Below are positions 58,377 to 64,000 of a stretch of 64,000 bases of DNA, one piece after another (within the stretch, counting starts at the first letter, position 1; the number at the start of each line of letters is the position of its first letter). This DNA is from Sporolituus thermophilus DSM 23256 (GTDB taxonomy: Bacteria > Bacillota > Negativicutes > Sporomusales > Thermosinaceae): positions 43,705 through 107,704 of the forward strand of contig NZ_FNBU01000009.1 in assembly GCF_900102435.1 (NCBI RefSeq). Direction: 5' to 3'. Below the pieces are notes generated by a model that did not search any database, was not told where the DNA came from, and worked only from the letters and a program-made list of their open reading frames with translations. The translations under genes and the position numbers were made by a program.

Positions 58377-58562
58377 ATGCCAGTCGTGCAAATTGATATG
58401 TTGGAAGGCCGGACTCTCGAGCAAAAGCGGGAATTGGTAAAAAAAGTGACAGAGGTCATTGTTGAAACTGCCAATTGCCCGCCAGAAGCAGTGACGATTA
58501 TTATCCGTGAAATGCCTAAAGAACATCTTGGTAAAGCTGGTAAACTGCGCTCCGACATGTAA
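58377..58562 (+). CDS. 4-oxalocrotonate tautomerase family protein
   Basis: A 61-residue tautomerase-fold protein. ATG 58377 places Pro directly after Met (MPVVQIDMLEGRT), the catalytic Pro-1 of the family; an upstream in-frame start would destroy it. EQKRELVKKVTEVIVE is the helix, and CPPEAVTIIIREMPKEHLG the second strand region. GGGGAGGTGA precedes it. Substrate unknown. Single gene with a strong terminator. Confidence 0.92.
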   Translation: MPVVQIDMLEGRTLEQKRELVKKVTEVIVETANCPPEAVTIIIREMPKEHLGKAGKLRSDM

Positions 58563-58568
58563 AAATAG

Positions 58569-58604
58569 CAGCCCATTTCGTATATAACGAAATGGGCTGT
58601 TTTA
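58569..58604. terminator. Bidirectional terminator between tautomerase and fixX
   Basis: A 13-bp perfect stem, CAGCCCATTTCGT 58569-58581 and ACGAAATGGGCTG 58587-58599, with a 5-base loop, T-run on the right and an A-run on the left. Confidence 0.88.
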
Positions 58605-58627
58605 TTATGAGAAAATATATTTGCTTA

Positions 58628-58924
58628 TTATCCTTCTTTATATAACACTCCATAACCACCATTAGGATAGGAAAAATTAATATTATTGGCCGGACATATT
58701 AGCCGGCAGGAACCGCATTCGATACATTGCTTGTATAACACTATGATGGGATCAGTATGCTGATAATTCCATCTAAATACACCGGAGGGACATATAGTTA
58801 AACACTGTTTGTCTGTGCAATTACGACAGACTTCCTGGTCGTTGATGACAATATGCTGCCATTGTTCATCGGTCTTAAAAAGCAGCAATTTTACTTTTGC
58901 ATCTAACTCAGCTAAGCTGGACAT
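58628..58924 (-). CDS. fixX: FixX-like ferredoxin
   Basis: A 98-residue ferredoxin-like partner of FixC. Two Cys sets: CRNCTDKQCLTICPSGVF (C-x2-C-x4-C-x3-CP) and CIECGSCRLICPANNI (C-x2-C-x2-C-x3-CP), the FixX layout. The ATG overlaps the fixC stop (TGATG), so the two are translationally coupled. It should pass electrons between an electron-transfer flavoprotein and the FixC flavin, but no etf genes are in the window. Confidence 0.92.
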   Translation of the reverse strand: MSSLAELDAKVKLLLFKTDEQWQHIVINDQEVCRNCTDKQCLTICPSGVFRWNYQHTDPIIVLYKQCIECGSCRLICPANNINFSYPNGGYGVLYKEG

Positions 58925-60312
58925 CACCGTATCACCTTCAACACTTCCCAGACATCTCTTATTGTTTTTAAAATTGGCTGCATACTGGTAACTTTTTGAA
59001 ATATAAATTTCCGCTTTTCGCGCTTCGGCATAGTGTATACCTTGGTAATATGATATGCGGTTTCATTGGCCATACGGGTATATAGATCGAACAAATATGG
59101 TATATCCTGCATTAACTTAGCTGCTCCGGCATTGGCTTTGAAATCCTGCATAACAAAACTTTCATCAAGTAAGGTCCGGTACAGTGATAGTTTCTTAACG
59201 GAAAAACTACGACTGGCTTTTGCGGCATAAGCAGCCCTGGCGGCAAAAAAACCAGACCACATGGCCAAATTAAAACCATGAACGCCATTTACTAATGAAG
59301 CGGCATCGCCAATAATCATCAGTCCCGGATGTACTAATTCAGGTATTGCGTAATATCCGCCTTCGGGAATAAGGGCAGCGCCATATTCAACAGTAATACC
59401 GCCATCCAGCAATGGCTGCATATACGGATGCTTTTTTATTCGTTCCAATAGATCATTAGGGCTTAAGGCAGCCTTAGCTAAGTCAGCTAAAGAAATACCA
59501 ACGTTAATATTAAAACTGTCTTTGAAAGTATGAATCGAACCAGTACCGTTAAACCCGGCAGTAGGGTAACCGATAAGTCCGATGATGGTACCATGGCCCG
59601 GAAGCAAGTTGAACCGTTCTTCAATAACTTTCGCGGGTAAGGCAATAGTTTCTTTTACGTAAAGGGAAAAATTTTGGGGTGAAATCCGGGGGACCAGTTT
59701 CGCCCGTTCAGCCAACATAGAATTGGCACCGTCCGCAAGAATAATTATATCGGCAATAAAATCGTTGTTTTGTGGCGGAGATACGTGCACCCCGATGGCC
59801 TGCGAGCCGTCAAACAGTACCTCAGACACATGATGGCCCAGCAGCAATGTAGCTCCGGCGTTAATTGCTTTTGCAGCCAACCATCTGTAAAAATTGACAC
59901 GTTTTATTGTAAATCGATTATAGGGAGCGGCAGCAAGTTTTGTGCTGCGAAATCTGGCTGTTAATATCGAATCTTCAGTCATCCACCAGTACGATTGGTC
60001 AGTGACAATACGTTCATACTGACACTCTTCCCAGAAATTGGGGAAGAGTTTATGGACGTGCTCGGCGATAATTGACGCGCCACCGCAATTTTTGGCGCCC
60101 GGATAAGGTCCACGCTCCAGCAAAAGCACGTCAAGACCTTCTTTGGCCATAAAATAGGCAGCTGTTGCCCCTGCCGGACCGGCTCCTACGACAATTGCAT
60201 CATATTTTTTGGCTGGATCGGCCAAGTTCAAATGGGTATTATTAACCTCCGGCTTTGATCGGTTTTGAGTTTTTTGGGTTTTGTACCATTCTTTTAGCAC
60301 ACCATCACCCAT
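58924..60312 (-). CDS. fixC: FixC-like flavoprotein (ETF:quinone oxidoreductase family)
   Basis: FAD enzyme of about 462 residues related to ETF-quinone oxidoreductase. The FAD-binding motif YDAIVVGAGPAGATAAYFMA is preceded by an unusual polar extension of about 35 residues. LLLERGPYPGAKNCGG and the late GLMIIGDAASLVNGVHGFNL (second FAD motif) are typical, and the C-terminal part is membrane-associated in the family. The start is uncertain: ATG 60312 is listed; GTG 60327 upstream has AGGTGG overlapping it, and a TTG within the extension would give a shorter protein. It forms a two-gene unit with fixX. Confidence 0.9.
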   Translation of the reverse strand: MGDGVLKEWYKTQKTQNRSKPEVNNTHLNLADPAKKYDAIVVGAGPAGATAAYFMAKEGLDVLLLERGPYPGAKNCGGASIIAEHVHKLFPNFWEECQYERIVTDQSYWWMTEDSILTARFRSTKLAAAPYNRFTIKRVNFYRWLAAKAINAGATLLLGHHVSEVLFDGSQAIGVHVSPPQNNDFIADIIILADGANSMLAERAKLVPRISPQNFSLYVKETIALPAKVIEERFNLLPGHGTIIGLIGYPTAGFNGTGSIHTFKDSFNINVGISLADLAKAALSPNDLLERIKKHPYMQPLLDGGITVEYGAALIPEGGYYAIPELVHPGLMIIGDAASLVNGVHGFNLAMWSGFFAARAAYAAKASRSFSVKKLSLYRTLLDESFVMQDFKANAGAAKLMQDIPYLFDLYTRMANETAYHITKVYTMPKREKRKFIFQKVTSMQPILKTIRDVWEVLKVIR

Positions 60313-60327
60313 TTTTAGTGTGTCCAC

Positions 60328-60488
60328 CTGATAAGCGCTCCATCCACTTAATTAAAAATGCTCTATTTGATTTGTATTACTTTTTGCAACTAATTGGTAT
60401 ATATATTGATATATAAGAATAGCGGCGAATAGTGAAGATTTTTTTTAGGCAAATGATATATAGCGCCGTTTTGGGGCATTTTTCTCTT
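60328..60488. other. A/T-rich divergent intergenic region between fixC and the c-di-AMP riboswitch
   Basis: No gene. Very A/T-rich, with GATATATA at about 60410 and again at about 60447 and an 8-T run between. It must contain the minus-strand fixC promoter, but I cannot pick a convincing -35/-10 pair. Confidence 0.5.
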
Positions 60489-60517
60489 TTGTCTCTTTAA
60501 CTGAAATGATGTATTAT
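60489..60517 (+). promoter_or_regulatory. Promoter for the riboswitch and 3D-domain gene
   Basis: TTGTCT (60489-60494), 17 bases, TATTAT (60512-60517). The transcript would begin at the 5' edge of the aptamer. Confidence 0.6.
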
Positions 60518-60524
60518 ACTGACA

Positions 60525-60630
60525 TGCCGAAGTTCCCTCAAAGGAACACGGAGGAACCATTAATGGGGTGAATCCGCGTATGCGGTAGGGGTTTCCCTTA
60601 TCCCGAACCCGGCAGCTAACTTCGTAGGCA
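60525..60630 (+). promoter_or_regulatory. c-di-AMP riboswitch (ydaO-yuaA class)
   Basis: The outer stem pairs TGCC 60525-60528 with GGCA 60627-60630 and GAAGTT 60529-60534 with AACTTC 60618-60623. Conserved class elements are in order: CACGGAGGAACCA, ATGGGGTGAATCC, GGTAGGG, ATCCCGAACCCGGCAGCTAA and TTCGTAGGC. It lies right before a 3D-domain wall protein, a classic target of this riboswitch. Only about 20 bases separate it from the start codon and no terminator is visible. Confidence 0.92.
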
Positions 60631-60650
60631 GAGAAAGGGAGTGATTGATA

Positions 60651-61283
60651 ATGAAAAAAATACGCACAGTGATAGCATCAATGGTTGCTGCTATTATTTT
60701 CGGTCTTATCGGCCTTGCGCCGGTAAGTGCTGCAGCCCTCGGGGAACGAGTGCTGCAAGTTGGTGCCATAGGCGACGACGTCCGTGAATTACAGATTAAA
60801 TTAAATGGACTAGGCTTTAATGCCGGAACTGTAGACGGTATTTTTGGTCCCAAAACGCAAAATGCGGTCAAGATGTTTGAAAAAGCAAATAATCTCGAGA
60901 GCGATGGCATTGCCGATCAAGATCTGTTAACTATTATTCAAAAAAAGGCGCCCAAAGTATTCCGCGATGCTCCGGTGCGTTATAAACAGATCCTGGATAT
61001 TGTTGCGACCGCTTATGCTCCAGGTCCCCATGATAACGGCAAATGGGGAAATCTTACTCATATCGGTACCCAGGTTCGGCCAGGCATTATTGCCGTTGAC
61101 CCGAAAGTTATTCCACTTGGCACGCGTGTTTATATCGAGTTTCCTGACGGTCATGGCATGTATGCCGTAGCCGAGGATACAGGCGGCGCGATCAAGGGCA
61201 ACCGTATTGATATTGCTATGTGGACGGTTGCCGAAGCGTATAATTTCGGCATCCAAAAAGTTAAAGTTTATATCTTAGACTAA
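60651..61283 (+). CDS. Secreted 3D-domain protein with peptidoglycan-binding domain
   Basis: A 210-residue wall protein. Signal peptide at residues 1-26 ending VSAAA, a peptidoglycan-binding type 1 domain (about 32-90, VGAIGDDVRELQIKLNGLGF and GTVDGIFGPKTQNAVKMF), then the 3D domain with the three Asp (ATAYAPGPHDNG, IIAVDPKVIPLGTRVYIE, AVAEDTGGAIKGNRIDIAM). The fold is that of MltA-like lytic transglycosylases, so wall cleavage is likely. ATG 60651 follows AAAGGGAGTG. It is under the c-di-AMP riboswitch. Confidence 0.92.
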   Translation: MKKIRTVIASMVAAIIFGLIGLAPVSAAALGERVLQVGAIGDDVRELQIKLNGLGFNAGTVDGIFGPKTQNAVKMFEKANNLESDGIADQDLLTIIQKKAPKVFRDAPVRYKQILDIVATAYAPGPHDNGKWGNLTHIGTQVRPGIIAVDPKVIPLGTRVYIEFPDGHGMYAVAEDTGGAIKGNRIDIAMWTVAEAYNFGIQKVKVYILD

Positions 61284-61313
61284 AAAACACCCGGGGGATC
61301 CCGGGTGTTTTTT
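61282..61313. terminator. Terminator after the 3D-domain gene
   Basis: A 14-bp perfect stem AAAAAACACCCGGG 61282-61295 and CCCGGGTGTTTTTT 61300-61313 with a 4-base loop; the T-run is the 3' arm itself. Confidence 0.9.
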
Positions 61314-61339
61314 ATGACGGGAGAGAGCTTTATATCGCA

Positions 61340-61368
61340 TTGTTTACCAGAAAAAATTGGGATATAAT
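61340..61368 (+). promoter_or_regulatory. Promoter for miaB-mutS
   Basis: TTGTTT (61340-61345), 17 bases, TATAAT (61363-61368), 31 bases before the miaB start. Confidence 0.75.
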
Positions 61369-61399
61369 AATCAGAAGGATGTGGTTAGGGAGTGATGAT

Positions 61400-62755
61400 A
61401 TGGATACTTTAAATAGAGATACCGACCTCAATTATGGGCGGTCAAAAAAATATCACATTATTACTTACGGTTGTCAAATGAATGAAAATGATTCGGAGCG
61501 GCTGGCCGGCCAATTGCGCGGTCTTGGTTACAGCAGTGCCGATGAAATTGAACAGGCAGACCTTATTTTAATTAATACCTGCTGTGTCCGCGAGAGCGCG
61601 GAAAAAAAAATATATGGAAAAATTGGCGAATTAAAAAGACTCAAAGCGGCAAATCCCAATCTGATCATAGGCGTAACAGGGTGCTTGTCACAGAAAGATC
61701 GCGACAAAATTTTTACTAAGGCGCCTCACGTTGATTTGGTTATGGGGACTCATAATGTCCACCAACTCGCAGACCTGCTAAAAGAGATTTCCCAGTCCAA
61801 GGATCGGGTACTGGCGATATGGGATCAGGCAGAGCGGCTAGCACCCGATGTGCCAACGGTACGCAAAAGTCTGGTTTCGGCTTGGGTACCCATTATGTAC
61901 GGGTGTAACAACTTTTGTACATATTGCATCGTACCATATGTGCGCGGACGGGAGCGAAGCCGCCCGCTTGCCGACATCCTTGCCGAGATCAGGCAATTAG
62001 GGACAGAGGGATTTAAAGAGATTACGCTGCTAGGCCAAAATGTAAACTCCTATGGCAAGGATGGGAAAGAAAACATTGATTTTGCCGATTTACTGGCAGC
62101 CGTGGACAAAGTGGAGACAATTGCCCGAATTCGGTATATGACTTCGCACCCGCGCGACATGAACGACAAGGTGATTGATGTCATTAAGCATGGCCAGAGG
62201 ATTTGCGAACATTTTCATCTGCCAATCCAGTCAGGCAGTGATATCATTTTGCAGCGGATGAACCGCGGATATACAACAGAATATTATCGGAAACTTGTGG
62301 AAAAGGTTCGTAGAGAAATACCGCACGCCAGTATTACTACGGATATTATCGTGGGATTTCCTGGGGAAACGGATGAACTATTTATGCAAACGCTTGATTT
62401 TGTCCGGTCAATTCGCTTTGATGCGGCTTATACTTTTTTGTATTCTCCTCGCTCTGGCACGCCAGCAGCAACTATGCCTGATCAAGTGCCGTTGATGGTA
62501 AAAAAGCAACGCCTGCAACAACTAATGGCCGTCCAAAATGAAATTAGTTTAGCTATTAATGAAACTCTTATTGGCCAAACAGTAGAGGTACTTGTTGAGG
62601 GTCCCAGTAAAAATGATCCGGATAAGATGATGGGACGGACGCGAACTAACAAAATTGTACTTTGGAATAGGGGAAATGAGCAAATAGGGCAGCTTCTCCC
62701 AATAAAAGTTCTTAAAGCGCAGACTTGGTTGTTGAAAGGTGAAGTGGCTGATTAA
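61400..62755 (+). CDS. miaB: tRNA-2-methylthio-N6-dimethylallyladenosine synthase MiaB
   Basis: Radical-SAM methylthiotransferase that modifies i6A37 of tRNA. 451 residues: N-terminal UPF0004 domain with three cluster Cys (ITYGCQMNENDSE, NTCCVRESAEKK, VTGCLSQ), radical-SAM motif MYGCNNFCTYCIVPYVRG, and a C-terminal TRAM domain. ATG 61400 is chosen because GGGAGTG lies upstream and the promoter at 61340-61368 would fall inside a longer ORF. mutS follows 26 bases downstream, the standard order. Confidence 0.96.
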   Translation: MDTLNRDTDLNYGRSKKYHIITYGCQMNENDSERLAGQLRGLGYSSADEIEQADLILINTCCVRESAEKKIYGKIGELKRLKAANPNLIIGVTGCLSQKDRDKIFTKAPHVDLVMGTHNVHQLADLLKEISQSKDRVLAIWDQAERLAPDVPTVRKSLVSAWVPIMYGCNNFCTYCIVPYVRGRERSRPLADILAEIRQLGTEGFKEITLLGQNVNSYGKDGKENIDFADLLAAVDKVETIARIRYMTSHPRDMNDKVIDVIKHGQRICEHFHLPIQSGSDIILQRMNRGYTTEYYRKLVEKVRREIPHASITTDIIVGFPGETDELFMQTLDFVRSIRFDAAYTFLYSPRSGTPAATMPDQVPLMVKKQRLQQLMAVQNEISLAINETLIGQTVEVLVEGPSKNDPDKMMGRTRTNKIVLWNRGNEQIGQLLPIKVLKAQTWLLKGEVAD

Positions 62756-63669
62756 CTTTGGGTGGGAAAAAGGAGAATACCATGGCAGAGACCTATACCC
62801 CAATGATCGAGCAGTACCGGGAGATAAAACGGCACCATACCGATAAAATTTTATTTTTCCGACTGGGCGACTTTTATGAAATGTTTTTTGAAGACGCCGA
62901 AATTGCATCACGCGAACTAGAAATTACCCTAACGGGACGCGACGGAGGGTCCGGTAAGCGGATTCCCATGTGCGGCGTTCCTTTCCATGCGGCCGATACT
63001 TACATAGCCCGCCTCATTAATAAAGGCTATAAAGTAGCAATCTGCGAACAGGTAGAAGATCCTAAGCAAGCTAAGGGGATTGTGCGCCGGGAAGTAATTA
63101 AAATTATTACTCCCGGAACAGTATTGTCAGATGTGCTACTTCCGGATAAGAGCAATAATTATCTGGTTGTTATCCATGAAAAAGACGATCTCCTAATCCT
63201 GGCAGGAGCGGATATTTCAACCGGCGAATGTTATTGGGCAGATTTTGCCGGTCCTTACCGGATCAATACTCTTTGCGACCACCTATATCGCCTTTCACCG
63301 GCGGAGATTGTGCTAACCGGTCGTCTCACTGATAAAGAGACTTTGGACACTTTTCTCGCCAACCGCCTGCATGGCTGTACTATAACAGACCTAGCTATTG
63401 AAGATACGGAAACGACTCAGGAACTACTGCAACGCCACTTTCCCGATGAAGAACTTCCTCATGCGGGAGCCGCTATTGCAGTAGGGCATTTACTATATTA
63501 CCTGCACCAAACGTTAAAAACCGATTTATCGCATGTCAACAAGTTAATGCGGTATAATGCCGCCGAATTTATGACCATTGATACGGCAGCGCTTCGCAAT
63601 CTTGAAATTACTCGTAATTTGCGAGACGGCGGAAGGAAAGACACTCTTCTCTCTATATTAGATTTTACT

Positions 63670-64000
<331 letters not shown>

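Overview
The window looks like chromosomal core DNA from a low- to mid-GC, flagellated, anaerobic member of the Firmicutes. Gene order follows the Bacillus subtilis chromosome over two long stretches: cheA-cheW-cheC-cheD-sigD ... rpsB-tsf-pyrH-frr-uppS-cdsA-dxr-rseP-proS-polC, then rqcH-Ca2+ ATPase-yicC-remA-gmk-rpoZ-coaBC-priA-def-fmt-rsmB-rlmN-phosphatase-kinase-rsgA-rpe ... rpmB ... recG. An ispG between rseP and proS, FHA-domain genes beside the Ser/Thr kinase, a solitary FixC/FixX pair and a mini-ferredoxin after frr would fit a clostridial or Negativicutes (Sporomusa-like) anaerobe. The exact placement is inference.

Layout. 1-5400: end of a chemotaxis/flagellar operon (cheA end, cheW, cheC, cheD, a small membrane protein, the flagellar sigma factor, FapA, and two small genes ending in a SwrB-like protein). 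5400-8800: translation and nucleotide genes rpsB, tsf, pyrH, frr, then a small unknown gene and a 2[4Fe-4S] ferredoxin. 8800-15530: isoprenoid, phospholipid and envelope genes uppS, cdsA, dxr, rseP, ispG, then proS. 15600-19350: polC, apparently without its proofreading exonuclease domain. 19350-21950: mgsA, lspA, an RluD-family synthase and pyrR. 21950-27490: rqcH (minus strand), a Ca2+-type P-ATPase and dapF. 27570-31630: a secreted unknown, then yicC, remA, gmk, rpoZ and coaBC. 31680-33560: a SAM-I riboswitch, metK and an HMA-like protein. 33560-40730: priA, def, fmt, a DUF116 protein, rsmB and rlmN.

40760-48880 is a cell-wall and cell-cycle signalling operon from a canonical promoter: two FHA proteins, a PP2C phosphatase, a SEDS protein, a class B PBP, a PASTA kinase, rsgA and rpe. 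48950-52620 is an FMN-riboswitch-controlled riboflavin operon (ribD, ribE, ribBA, ribH). 52660-58600 holds a YfcE-type phosphodiesterase, hslO, rpmB (minus strand), a DUF1858 protein, recG, two small Cys-rich/DUF4911 genes, a VTT membrane protein and a tautomerase. 58620-60330 is a minus-strand fixC-fixX pair. 60490-61310 is a c-di-AMP (ydaO-type) riboswitch and a 3D-domain wall protein. 61340-64000 is miaB followed by mutS, which is cut about a third of the way in by an IS30-family element that runs off the window.

The most interesting points are the exonuclease-less PolC with a complete set of PHP metal ligands, the IS disruption of mutS in the same window (both bear on replication fidelity), a structured rpsB leader, a c-di-AMP aptamer next to a ribosome binding site with no terminator between, and a Shine-Dalgarno-sequestering hairpin before a 22-codon ORF upstream of mgsA. 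I see no CRISPR array, tRNA, rRNA or prophage. Apart from the IS at the right end the DNA looks like ordinary vertically inherited core genome.
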